Assembly: GCF_026151205.1 (NCBI RefSeq)
Contig: NC_087078.1
Span: 14,835,118-14,899,117, forward strand
Direction: 5' to 3'
DNA length: 64,000 bases
DNA from: Bolinopsis microptera
Lineage: Eukaryota; Ctenophora; Tentaculata; Lobata; Bolinopsidae
The notes below the pieces were generated by a model, which saw nothing but the letters and a program-made list of their open reading frames with translations, was not told the origin of the DNA and ran no database searches. Position numbers and translations under genes: made by a program. Positions 37,201 through 42,375 of this stretch are shown one piece after another (the stretch's first letter is position 1; every line of letters starts with the position of its first letter).

Positions 37201-39505
37201 AACAATAGGAGTCAGGCACATCTAGAACGTTGTATGCCCAATCAACGCTATTCCCACTATGAGGATAGAGCAGTGCTGCGCGCATAGCTGTGTATGTGAC
37301 GTTGTGGCGCCCAGCAATAGCTTTCACAACTGCCTCCCCAACCTTTATGTGGTGTTCATGGTCCTTGGGTATCACAGTATCGTTGTACCCGAAAGGGGTG
37401 AGGAACAGTTGAGAGTAGCTGTGGTAGGTTACAAATAGCTGTAACTTGTTCTTATTTGGTTCCAGATACTCCTTGATGATCGTGGTGCTCAACTGGTCGA
37501 AGGGTTCCTTGCCTGGATACACTAAACTGCACGGATCTTTACTAACCCCAACCCTTCCAAAGTCACTGTCCCAGTTTCTGTTCAGGTCAATTCCATAGCA
37601 CCACGTGTAAAAGCACCCTCCAAACCAGTTGTGTTTGTTGCTTTTACAACCAGAAGGTTTCCTATTTTTCCTCCATAATCTTTCTTCTTCGTGAGAATAT
37701 TCGTAACCATCTGGGTTGATGCACGGAGCTATAATAATCTGGTATTTATCAAGAATGGCATTCATTCGATCGTTTTTTTCGGGCTCCTTTTCTCCGAGCA
37801 GAGACTCAATGATGTACATCATTGTGGCAGGTACTACCCACTCCCTAGCATGGATTCCACCGTCAATCCAAATCATCGGCTTGTCTGCTGATTCTGCTGA
37901 GGCAACATTGGATGTTATCCGGATAACTTGTATTTTTCTCTTCTCGTAAGATTCCCCCGGAAGGTTGAAGGTTTCAGCTATTGCAGTATGTTTAGCTGCC
38001 AAAGCATCAAGACGGTCGTATATGACTTTAAGCCGGTGGTATGTGTCAAAAGAGAATTCGCCCTGCGCAACACTAGCCTTTAAAAGAATCCTCTTGCGTT
38101 CTTTATCCACTTCTTCTCCCACATCATCCGTTGCTAACTCATAGGTCAGATCCTGAGATTTGAAGTATTTCTGGCATTTTATCAAGTGTTGAGGTTTAAT
38201 TAGCACGTCTACATGCCCCTGTCGACCCTCGGAGAATATCTCTAGTAGGTATTTAGACTCCAGTGTGAGGATACTCTGGTAGTCCGCAACTGAATTCACT
38301 TTCACCCGCAAGATCTGAAAGACAAATCAACTGACATTTTCTTTTGAGTTAATCGAAAATAATAAAAAATAGAACTGTGTAAAAGGGAGTCTAGCTGTGA
38401 TCAAGTGATAGATAAAATAAGTTGAACTCTACCTTATATCCATTGTAGGTCTTGTAGCAGAGTGCTACCGAAAGTAAAAACACAGAAACGGCTAAAAATC
38501 GCAGCATTTCGAAATGTGTTTTGGCGTGAAGGTAGTTCGCTATATTCAGTTTAAAAGCCCGTGCCCCGTTAGCGTTATTGTGTCGCCCCGCAGAAAATTT
38601 TCTCCTCAATAAGATTACTAATTTCATCATAACCACAAACTTATGGCGAATTAAACGTCGTCACTAATCCAAATTCCTCATTTTTCTCACGATTAGTTCC
38701 GAGAACATGGTGTTTAGCTGTCCCAAGGTGCTGGGCCCTTCTCCAGTTCGTTAGTCTGAGAAATACTGCACTGTTTAGAGATAACCTTATTCTTGATTAA
38801 CATGCCAATTGCCAAATTGCCAATGTCATGACAACCAACTTTACACAACCCTCTCCTCAGGTGCCTGGTCCACCAGCCACGAGAGCTCCCGGTGCGAGGT
38901 CCGGTCCAGAGAGGGGGGCTGCTCTCAAGAATAGGATAAAGGAGAAATTCTCTTTCCTTTCAGAGTAAGTACAGTGGAAATGAGCATAGCGGGGGTCAGT
39001 TATAGTATCTCATAGGACAATGGACATCAGCTATTTACTTTACTTACATTAAATCGAACCCTTTAGTCATTTTTAATCGCCATTCGCCACTAATTAAACT
39101 TCATTGACGCGAGAGATTTCAAAAGACGAACTATTTTAAAAATCAGTAATATTTGACCCAATCGCCCGCAGAAAGGAGATAAACAAGTACCTGAAACGAG
39201 TAAAAGAAGACACGGACGCACAGGGCATAAAAGTAACACCCACCATCGCTCTCCTACGAGTCTCTGAGCTGGTTGAGTTGGACTACCCCTCTACTCCCCT
39301 TAACACCTCCGTTCCAGTAGTCCCTGAGAAAACCTGTGTTATCTGCCACGAGGGCCTCAACCTCATGGCCGTGTCCCGGCTTGGTTGTGGCCACGATTTC
39401 CACAAGAAGTGTGTTGATCAGTGGTTTGCTACCCAAAACCACACCTGTCCCACCTGCAGGTCTCACGAGCCTCCTGTCGACATGTTCCCGCCTCTCACAA
39501 GGTGA
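6687..39505 (+). CDS. TTC3/DZIP3-like RING E3 ubiquitin ligase gene, 3' part (about 26 exons)
   Basis: Predicted E3 ubiquitin-protein ligase. The C-terminal RING accepts an E2-ubiquitin. Exons with compatible phases: 6687-6824, 6897-7268, 11607-11673, 11830-11981, 12223-12385, 12798-12913, 13078-13188, 14957-14991 (weak), 15903-16374, 18160-18684, 19121-19219, 20833-20869, 21034-21219, 21676-21843, 22028-22240, 22591-22854 (uncertain), 23206-23349, 23561-23647, 27698-27843, 28000-28143, 28283-28441, 30075-30255, 30390-30856, 31042-31198, 38861-38964 and 39172-39505. Together they give roughly 1,590-1,680 residues: an N-terminal Cys/His module, long Pro/Ser-rich disordered stretches, a coiled coil, then the RING. 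This order matches TTC3/DZIP3 proteins, whose TPR region would lie upstream of this window. One probable single-base frame break lies near 6964. Four other genes sit in its introns on the minus strand. Overall architecture is well supported; individual weak junctions are not. Confidence 0.8.
7269..11606. other. 4.3-kb intron with transposon relics
   Basis: Intron between two phase-matched exons. It holds a partial copy of an inverted-repeat family near 7835-7960 (compare 40978-41223) and a full TTAA-flanked element at 9112-10475. A short minus-strand open frame at 10705-10896 has no recognisable homology or exon signals. Otherwise nothing coding is seen. Confidence 0.6.
9112..10475. mobile_element. 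TTAA-flanked inverted-repeat element (1.36 kb)
   Basis: TTAA (9108-9111) precedes GGGGGCATACACCAAAA. The far end is TTTTGGCGTATGCCCCC followed by TTAA (10476-10479). Looser inverted repeats extend a few hundred bases inward; for example TTTAGAGGCTATAAG near 9280 matches CTTATAGCCTCTAAA near 10300. TTAA target duplication is characteristic of piggyBac and Kolobok superfamilies. No transposase frame is present, so this is a non-autonomous (MITE-like) copy. Confidence 0.85.
11607..13188 (+). CDS. TTC3-like gene: exons 3-7, basic/Pro-rich then charged region
   Basis: Five small exons: 11607-11673 (Lys-rich, phase 2 in, phase 0 out), 11830-11981 (Pro/Ser-rich, ends VVDMFG), 12223-12385 (ordered-looking segment with SWVKVEVF), 12798-12913 (Glu/Lys-rich then NHYKNTP) and 13078-13188 (Lys-rich). 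All boundaries have AG acceptors and GTNNGT-type donors, and the phases chain without gaps. The charged and Pro-rich composition fits the disordered middle of TTC3-like proteins. No catalytic motif is present. Confidence 0.85.
14116..14445. repeat. 330-bp near-perfect hairpin (foldback element)
   Basis: Two arms of about 150 bp are inverted copies: AGAAGTAG...GAGGTGACCCGCTTGTGACT on the left and AGTCACAAGCGGGTCACCTT...CTACTTCT on the right, with nearly complete pairing through the AATCAGAAATCAT segments to a short loop near 14272. It lies in the 13189-14956 intron. No coding capacity. Likely a palindromic MITE. Confidence 0.85.
14957..14991 (+). CDS. TTC3-like gene: possible 35-bp exon
   Basis: After a good polypyrimidine tract and TTTTACAG there is a short open stretch reading S-E-W-S-L-S-F-E-H-F-V-P. 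It enters in the phase required by the previous exon and leaves in the phase required by the next one, through a weak donor GTTATA. If it is skipped the flanking exons (phase 2 out at 13188, 2-nt start at 15903) do not join in frame. That is the main reason for including it. Confidence 0.45.
15070..15215. repeat. Two 72-bp direct repeats
   Basis: Two tandem copies of a ~72-bp unit containing GAGAGATTGATTAAAATGAA and GAAAAATTGATGGCACTGAG, with a partial third copy upstream. A smaller triplication of GATGAGTAGATCT follows near 15400-15440. Both are intronic and non-coding. Confidence 0.85.
15903..16374 (+). CDS. TTC3-like gene: proline-rich exon
   Basis: A 472-bp exon ending LTR|GTATGG. It encodes about 157 residues with a short helix-like start (LSLTQILSGSQKEQ, LLRLQN) and then a dense polyproline region (PPPP, PRPPLPPPPL) and an acidic end. 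Two nearby acceptors exist (15903 or 15906), both leaving the frame intact. Candidate docking sites for SH3/WW proteins (inference). Confidence 0.85.
16735..17609. mobile_element. hAT-like non-autonomous element (875 bp)
   Basis: Begins CAGGGTTGGGAAAAACGT and ends ACGTTTTCCCAACCCTG, a terminal inverted repeat of the CAGGG type typical of hAT transposons. Flanking octamers ACCAAACG (16727-16734) and ACCAAAAG (17610-17617) match at 7 of 8 positions, as expected for an aged 8-bp target duplication. No transposase frame inside. Intronic. Confidence 0.85.
18160..18684 (+). CDS. TTC3-like gene: Ala/Gln/Asn helical exon
   Basis: A 525-bp exon after a strong polypyrimidine tract (TTATCTCTGCTAG), with phases compatible on both sides. 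About 175 residues; the middle has an imperfect repeat (AQENRVRNVAIAKENQARN) likely to be helical. The start at 18160 was chosen because it is the AG that gives the one-base entry phase needed by the previous exon. The donor GTCTTT is non-consensus. No family match recognised for this segment alone. Confidence 0.7.
19121..19219 (+). CDS. TTC3-like gene: exon whose 3' end is amplified into a minisatellite
   Basis: A 99-bp exon after TTTTCAG, reading GTKADTKENNPPEQKTD and then PDVAAKQRTISG up to GTAAGT. Its last ~32 bases and the donor site are the start of a 68-bp tandem repeat that continues for 1.5 kb into the intron. Confidence 0.85.
19188..20718 (+). repeat. 68-bp minisatellite duplicating an exon end and its splice donor (~23 copies)
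   Basis: Unit: GATGTGGCTGCCAAACAGAG...TTTCTGG followed by GTAAGTAAATG...GTTAACAAGCCCC. About 23 copies; the second is shortened and most are identical, with a few G/A and T/A variants. Every copy retains the donor TCTGG|GTAAGT. Within each unit the stretch after AACAAG up to the donor is 36 bp, in the same phase class as the real exon. The stretch between the donor and that AG is only 32 bp. Confidence 0.97.
20833..22240 (+). CDS. TTC3-like gene: four exons incl. 11-residue repeats
   Basis: Exons 20833-20869, 21034-21219, 21676-21843 and 22028-22240, all joining in frame (phase 0 after the first). The second encodes five tandem 11-residue repeats of the type [V/A][P/S]KPSNGFN[V/T]Q from 33-bp DNA repeats. 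The third and fourth are Pro/Ser/Gln-rich (KPPSPINPTSPQ, PPHRRPTQTQ, VGAPIS). The donor of the third exon (GTTCCA at 21844) is atypical. Low-complexity composition suggests a disordered linker. Confidence 0.8.
22591..22854 (+). CDS. Candidate exon with two CCHC zinc knuckles
   Basis: After ATCAATTTCAG the frame is open in the required phase. It contains two zinc knuckles, CFHCEKTGHPISRC and CFSCGNDRHVSGRC, both fitting C-x2-C-x4-H-x4-C. Such knuckles bind single-stranded nucleic acid. The frame stops at about 22890 unless a donor is used: GTACAT after 22854 keeps phase 0, while a better GTTAGT would cut the second knuckle. It may be an internal exon, an alternative last exon, or a captured Gag/CNBP-like piece. 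Confidence 0.5.
23206..23647 (+). CDS. TTC3-like gene: coiled-coil exons
   Basis: Exons 23206-23349 and 23561-23647, both phase 0-0 with clean AG/GT ends. They encode heptad-like helices (LLERISDLELILEETTNKY, HMKTQLVDQLDEHSKLK, then IVQDFTKLQIDHERILKQ). TTC3 and DZIP3 have coiled coils between the middle and the RING. This is probably the first half of that region. Confidence 0.85.
25306..25421. repeat. TATAGAC microsatellite
   Basis: About 14 copies of the heptamer TATAGAC, with one interruption (ACTATATTAG...ACTAGATAG). Intronic, about 170 bp from the GPCR 3' end. No function inferred. Confidence 0.9.
25592..26698 (-). CDS. Orphan class A (rhodopsin-like) GPCR, intronless
   Basis: A 368-residue seven-helix receptor in one exon. 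Landmarks: glycosylatable Ser/Thr/Tyr-rich N terminus; TM1 GN (Asn42); TM2 Asp68; Cys98 before TM3 paired with Cys174 in loop 2; TM3 end SRT (122-124) where DRY is usual; TM6 with CNIP instead of CWxP; TM7 NSAANPILY (297-305), the NPxxY motif; then a basic helix 8 and a Ser/Thr tail. It would couple to G proteins at the plasma membrane; the ligand cannot be predicted. It lies inside an intron of the RING gene on the opposite strand, so it needs its own promoter. The ATG at 26698 is the first in frame. Confidence 0.9.
   Translation of the reverse strand: MDYSTSLYSTSSYSTEFAFNKAADIAYGSICCLFFLIGTVGNLISLIYFKSKKRDISNVIYMIITGNDILISIAILPVGISSLSNRQPGPWFASEYGCVASAYLWYITVSLSIFLVICLSISRTITLLRPFKQQTIKYLIISVITYSVLKLAFYIRLHMFEFTVISYSSVYLTCDIYVHVYIQTNKADFFTLLVIRNLTYIAPAFVVATRCIISAVLLRRSGVQVQQELQRSRNRATVTILLFALLYGVCNIPLVTHYIFLTYLWITNDYEWYNGLYQFDTQHYYDNAVRTLLLAANSAANPILYFWRMPRLKEGTLSSIRRISRLIKEVTRSTSNVRQVGEQCENNVAQNISVTPNTLAVATEETEL
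27165..27442. repeat. GGTTACCT octamer minisatellite with higher-order structure
   Basis: About 27-30 octamers GGTTACCT with variants GGTTACCA and GGTTAACT. Two interruptions reading ACCATATAAGTGTATCC divide the array into blocks of about 75 bp. GGTTACC and GGTAACC are reverse complements, so the array is full of short palindromes. Long open frames (LPGYLV...) come from the repeat and are not genes. Confidence 0.93.
27698..28441 (+). CDS. TTC3-like gene: three charged helical exons
   Basis: Exons 27698-27843, 28000-28143 and 28283-28441 with matching phases (0 in; then phase 2 at each junction). Lys/Glu-rich heptad-like sequence (KKLIVTMKIEIEEANK, LLKAKLQQIENELFS, LRLRIAYANCEAQIRERAK) followed by a more ordered FYYLSLWLECQ segment. 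This continues the coiled coil that precedes the C-terminal linker and RING. Confidence 0.87.
28512..30028. mobile_element. TTAA-flanked element filling an intron (1.52 kb)
   Basis: TTAA (28508-28511) then GGCCAGAGAGGGG; far end CCCCCTCTGGCC then TTAA (30029-30032). TTAA duplication suggests piggyBac/Kolobok-type mobilisation. There is no transposase frame. Without it the intron 28442-30074 would be only about 110 bp. Inside are a nested inverted repeat (about 28699-28756 against 28928-28985) and many dispersed GGTTAACCT motifs. Confidence 0.85.
28699..28985. repeat. Nested inverted repeat within the TTAA element
   Basis: Arms of about 58 bp containing CTTAACTTGAAAAGACTGGC and its inverse are joined by a loop that is itself partly self-complementary (AAATATGAGGT / ACCTCATATTT). 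It may be an older foldback element or part of the host element's own structure. Confidence 0.8.
30075..31198 (+). CDS. TTC3-like gene: three linker exons (Pro/Ser-rich)
   Basis: Exons 30075-30255, 30390-30856 and 31042-31198. The first ends in a Pro-rich stretch; the second encodes a long Ser/Thr/Pro linker (LADLMRDT, STRPPSSGGSS, LADFMKQQ); the third is Pro/Arg-rich with an RGRGRA motif. For the third exon, the start at 31042 satisfies phase, although the TTTAG at 31030 is the stronger acceptor. No enzymatic motifs; likely a disordered tether before the RING. Confidence 0.78.
31598..33053 (-). pseudogene. M14A metallocarboxypeptidase copy 1, frameshifted
   Basis: Secreted pancreatic-type (CPA/CPB) zinc carboxypeptidase zymogen, releasing C-terminal residues from peptides. 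Exon 1 (32979-33053) encodes a signal peptide (MLRNFVILVALFSTIYC); exon 2 runs from 32844. Propeptide, then catalytic domain: GGIHAREW (zinc His and Glu), PNRNW (substrate Asn/Arg) and the later zinc His in VTYHSYSQ. At about 31857 one base is missing after KVGAAVV, sending the frame to an early stop at 31822. The other frame then continues perfectly, with the tyrosine in LYPASG, the catalytic FELRPD and the normal end at 31598-31600. Either a recent pseudogene or a base error. Confidence 0.85.
33743..35605 (-). pseudogene. M14A metallocarboxypeptidase copy 2, broken
   Basis: Nearly identical to copy 1 in exon 1 (35531-35605, MLRNFIILVALFSTTYC) and exon 2 (from 35393). It has a stop codon at 34839-34841 (TAG where copy 1 has CAG, in KSTQMT) and a 384-bp insertion at 34118-34501 that splits the zinc-His segment KLYV|TYHSYSQ. 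The rest, to TAA at 33743-33745, is open, and FESRPD replaces FELRPD around the catalytic Glu. Two independent disabling lesions make it a clear pseudogene. Confidence 0.92.
34118..34501. mobile_element. 384-bp poly-G-ended element inserted in a carboxypeptidase exon
   Basis: Left end is a G run then GGCCAATGGCTAC; right end is GTAGTCATTGGCC then a C run, giving inverted termini. The host sequence AACATACAG appears on both sides, a 9-bp target-site duplication (one base ambiguous because of the G run). The interior has direct repeats of GAATTACGTCAACGA and of GTCCCCATTAGTCCCCAAAA. Duplications of 8-9 bp are typical of hAT or Mutator-like elements. No coding capacity. Confidence 0.88.
36197..38507 (-). 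CDS. M14A metallocarboxypeptidase with acidic repeat tail (copy 3, intact)
   Basis: About 730 residues from two exons: 38433-38507 (signal peptide MLRFLAVSVFLLSVALC, phase 0) and 38314-36197. Propeptide of about 90 residues; catalytic domain with GGIHAREW (zinc His/Glu), RKNRKPSG, LNRNW, zinc His in VTYHSYSQ, LYPHSG tyrosine, specificity position Val in NSVDW (hydrophobic, so A-type preference is inferred) and catalytic Glu in CFELRPDG. After the usual C terminus (LLALIANIKYEIEDK) comes an extra ~270-residue tail of DDQDDG/DDQDEG hexapeptides, ending KSDDSDQKSDV. Normal family members stop before this tail. All catalytic residues are present, so this copy is probably active. Confidence 0.92.
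36237..37055 (-). repeat. 18-bp coding minisatellite (acidic hexapeptide)
   Basis: About 45 copies of an 18-bp unit (GATGATCAGGACGA[C/G]GG[G/A]-like on the minus strand) encoding DDQD[D/E][G/D/K]. Variation is mostly GAC/GAA and GGG/GAG changes that keep the residues acidic or Gly. Long open frames on both strands here (hydrophobic LIIPFV on +, MIRTTG on -) are consequences of the repeat. Confidence 0.95.
38861..38964 (+). CDS. TTC3-like gene: penultimate exon
   Basis: A 104-bp exon after CTCTCCTCAG, phase 0 in and phase 2 out (GTAAGT). It encodes a Pro/Arg-rich segment followed by LKNRIKEKFSFLS, a basic helix that continues into the last exon (KEINKYLKRVKED). Confidence 0.88.
39172..39505 (+). 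CDS. TTC3-like gene: last exon, RING finger
   Basis: Encodes a basic helix and then the RING-H2 domain CVICHEGL-x8-LGCGHDFHKKCVDQW-x8-CPTCR. All eight zinc ligands are present in C-x2-C...C-x-H-x2-H-x2-C...C-x2-C order. This is the catalytic part of a ubiquitin E3 and closely resembles the C terminus of DZIP3/TTC3. The final residues VDMFPPLTR and the TGA (39503-39505) lie inside the first unit of a downstream minisatellite. Confidence 0.93.
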
Positions 39506-39728
39506 TGTCGACATCTTCCCGCCTCTCACGAGGTGATGTCGACATGCTCCCGCCTCTCACGAGGTGATGTCGACATGTTCCCGCCTCTCACGAGCCTCCT
39601 GTCGACATGTTCCCGCCTCTCACGAGGTGATGTCGACATGTTCCCGCCTCTCACGAGGTGATGTCGACATGTTCCCGCCTCTCACGAGGTGATGTCGACA
39701 TGTTCCCGCCTCTCACGAGGTGATGTCA
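39470..39728 (+). repeat. 31-bp minisatellite overlapping the stop codon
   Basis: Around eight copies of GTGATGTCGACATGTTCCCG followed by CCTCTCACGAG, period 31 bp; one copy carries the variant CCTCCTGTCGAC. The first copy contains the last codons and the stop of the RING gene, so the array begins in coding sequence and continues into the 3' UTR. Confidence 0.95.
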
Positions 39729-39912
39729 GTCTAGTTTTAGGCCTATTTGTGGGGAGGCGTCTCCTTTCGCCACATTTAAGTTATAATATACATAATATTA
39801 TTTATACACTGTTATTTTATTAGATTGTTCTAATATCTTGTCACCGGGGTTGTTATAGTTGTCCTTAATGCGAACAGATTGATTTTGATACGAATTCTGA
39901 ATTCATGAGCAG

Positions 39913-40061
39913 CAGGGACAAAAGGATTTCGCGATTATTTTGGCCAAAAATCGCGGTACCGCGAAATTTAACAGGCTGTACATTAAAGTATACATAAAAT
40001 TTGTCGCGGAGAATGGGAAATTTCGCGATTTCGTACATGCCGCGAAATCCTTTTGTCCCTG
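39913..40061. mobile_element. 149-bp hAT-type MITE with perfect 8-bp TSD
   Basis: Ends CAGGGACAAAAGGATTTCGC and GCGAAATCCTTTTGTCCCTG are perfect inverses. The octamer ATGAGCAG occurs immediately on both sides (39905-39912 and 40062-40069). CAGGG termini plus an 8-bp duplication identify a hAT-derived miniature element. The identical duplication implies a recent insertion. Confidence 0.93.
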
Positions 40062-40612
40062 ATGAGCAGCTGTATTCAAGGAAACCGTTCCATTTATTCA
40101 GTCAATATATCTGATCGGAAATATGGGATTTGGACATTGAATCATTGAATGTTAATAATATAAACTCCTTTTTATTCGGTTTGATAAAGGTTATTTTTAA
40201 TTTATTGTTGCTACTGTCAGACCTCTGTTGTATGTGTGGCATGTACTCGTTGTTTGATGTCATAAATTATTTTCGCCTAACTAAATGACACTTAAATCGT
40301 ACAATGACCGAGATTATTTATCGCGCCTAGCTAGTGGCAGTGCAATTAGAAGAGGTCTGACTGTACTTGTTAAATTGAGTTCTCGATATAAGAGCGCAAA
40401 CATTTAAAAAACAAAGAACTTTAATGTTACGGCTCATTAATTGTTGCAATTTCTGAACCTGTCTTTCATTAACTAGGTACATGAAAATTATCTTCAAGTA
40501 TAGTACTGTACTTACAGATTGAGAGTTTAAAGTACAGTATTTTGAGTCACTGTAAGTGGCTGTTTACACTTACAGCTCAGTTTGAAGTTACGGCAGTAGC
40601 CAAATAGCCAAG

Positions 40613-40699
40613 TAGCCCGACATGTGTTCGCGAACAGGTATCAGAGGTTAGGGTTAACCCTAACCCTAACACACCTGTTCGCGAACACATGTCGCGCTA
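40613..40699. repeat. Palindrome with telomere-like core
   Basis: Arms CGACATGTGTTCGCGAACAG (from 40618) and its inverse (to 40694) flank a core reading GGTTAGGGTTAACCCTAACC. Each arm contains the self-complementary TTCGCGAA. TTAGGG is the usual animal telomere unit, but only one or two units are present on each side of the axis. Confidence 0.85.
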
Positions 40700-40939
40700 C
40701 TATGATGCTGCCGAAGTTACGACATTTTACACGCTGCATTTTTACTCAAATCCAGCTGTGGAATCAGCTTGTTTTTAAGGAAGTTCACATTTTTATTGTG
40801 TTACTTTATACTTATCCTATCAACATAATATTACATGATTTCACTATTTTTATCTTAAATTTATCGCAGAAATAAAACTGAGTTTTTCTTTGTTCTTGGT
40901 TTATAGAATCTTGTAGGTTTGGCTTTTGATTTAAGTAGA

Positions 40940-41270
40940 TGGCCCCTAACCCGAGCCCTACCCAAACAAATTCGTGTACTAGCCTGTCACGTGACCAAAA
41001 CAGTTTTTTGCCCATAACTCCCTAGGGAAGCATTTTTACACTACGTCATGTGGGGTGATTCGCGGAATCAGCGTCCAAAAATGCACCCAATCAGATTACT
41101 TTCATACCCTCATCAGGGCTTTAACTTAAAGTTGGGGCAAGCGATTTAATTTTAGCGAAAAATGCTTCCCTGGAAAGATATGGGCAAAAAACTGTTTTAA
41201 TTTTGGTCACGTGACACGCTAGTAAAACACGACATTGATTGTTTAGGGCTCGGGTTGCGGGTTGGGATTA
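40940..41270. mobile_element. Inverted-repeat element (MITE-like)
   Basis: The left segment CTAGCCTGTCACGTGACC... CCATAACTCCCTAGGGAAGC is inverted on the right (GCTTCCCTGGAAAGATATGG ... GGTCACGTGACACGCTAG). Looser pairing of CTAACCCGAGCCCTA with TTTAGGGCTCGGGTT extends the arms. A diverged partial copy (GGGAAGCATTT...GTGTGGGGTGATTCGG) is present at 7835-7960. Confidence 0.75.
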
Positions 41271-41329
41271 GGGTTTATGTAAAACCGTTTTGTTCGGCTG
41301 CAAAACCATAAAAACCAAAGTCACGTGAT

Positions 41330-41870
41330 AATTTGTCGTCATACGTTGTATGACCCGCCGCGCACGAGTGCGCGGCTGACACGACAGTGGGGGTCACGCG
41401 ACGTCAGACGTGATACAAATAATTTTTGGGCGAGCGAATTAGTAAAAGCCTATCAAGACAGTTTTTCGCCGGCATCCTGATTTTCGCCAGGGGCAATACA
41501 TGACAAGGGGAGCATTGATTGTATCACGTCGTGACCCACACTGTCGTTTCACTATAGTACTCCTGTAGAGTTTCAACGATACAGGGGGAGCCGCGCACTC
41601 GTGCGCTGCGCGGCGGGTCATATATTGACCATTGTTAATGATCTGGCCCGGCGCGCGCTACTTCGTAGCACTTGCCATCGGGCCGCCATTTCGAGAAGAA
41701 ATTAATAGCACGAGTAACATCCGTCAACGGGTCATACAACGTATGACAAAGCATTGACGGATGTTACTCTTCTAAATTTCTTCGAAGTAGCGCGCGCCTT
41801 TTCCTCTCGAAATGTTGGCCCGATGGCAAGCGCTACGAAATAGCAAGCGCCGCGGGCCGGACCATTAACA
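41330..41870. repeat. GC-rich cluster of two adjacent large palindromes
   Basis: Palindrome 1: CGCCGCGCACGAGTGCGCGG near 41348 pairs with the inverse near 41590-41622. Palindrome 2: CCCGGCGCGCGCTACTTCGT near 41646 and TAACATCCGTCAACG (41717) pair with GTTGACGGATGTTA-type sequence (41752) and GCCCGATGGCAAGCGC (41818). The motif CATACAACGTATGAC occurs in both. CpG content is far above the surroundings. No open frame of note. Confidence 0.75.
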
Positions 41871-41985
41871 AACCCCAGTGATCTAGCTAGTTATCGGTTA
41901 GGGTTAGGGTTAGGCTCAGGTTTTTGTTTAAGGTTTATAGCAGTTATGCAATCAAAGCTAGCTAAAGTAACGGGTGTTATTCTTG

Positions 41986-42375
41986 TAGCGCGATGCACTA
42001 CTGGGTCGCGCGCGCATCAAATAATGCTTCTCGCAACCACAGACTACACAACTTCGGTAGATCGGCGAGATGCACCACTGTGCCTCACCGAGCTGCGAAG
42101 GATTGACATCGTGAATCAAGTGTTATTCCATATTCGAAGTGGGAGGGCTCGCTAATGGTGCACACTGCGCCATCGCACCGATTTTAACGTCAACGAAGTG
42201 GTTGCGAGAAAAATTGTTTGCTGCGCAGTTCAAGTAGTGCATTGCGCTAAAGCTTGTAGCGCGATGCGTTACTGTGCCGCGCCGCGCACTCAATAAGGCT
42301 TCTCACAGCTAGATCGGCGAAATGCGCTACTGTGCCGCGCCGAGCTGCCATGAATTGACATCGTCAATTAACGCT
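41986..42375. repeat. Diverged ~120-bp direct duplication
   Basis: GTAGCGCGATGC...ACTACTG...GCGCGC...TTCTC...AGATCGGCGAGATGC...GAGCTGC...ATTGACATCGTGAAT at 41986-42125 recurs with changes at 42257-42375. CpG-rich, non-coding, probably fragments of one repeat family. Confidence 0.7.

Larger units (their letters stand above)
31199..38860. other. 7.7-kb intron hosting three carboxypeptidase genes
   Basis: Between two phase-0 junctions of the RING gene. It contains, on the opposite strand, the carboxypeptidase trio (31598-33053, 33743-35605, 36197-38507). Stretches 33060-33740 and 35610-36190 are intergenic DNA within this intron; no further genes are seen. Confidence 0.8.

Noticed and set aside
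36181-37225. 280-codon minus-frame MIRTTG and 267-codon plus-frame LIIPFV open frames
   Set aside because: Shadow frames of the 18-bp minisatellite that encodes the acidic tail; that tail is in frame with a bona fide enzyme.
41898-41920. True telomere or chromosome end
   Set aside because: Only three or four TTAGGG units, internal and degenerate, with genes on both sides.
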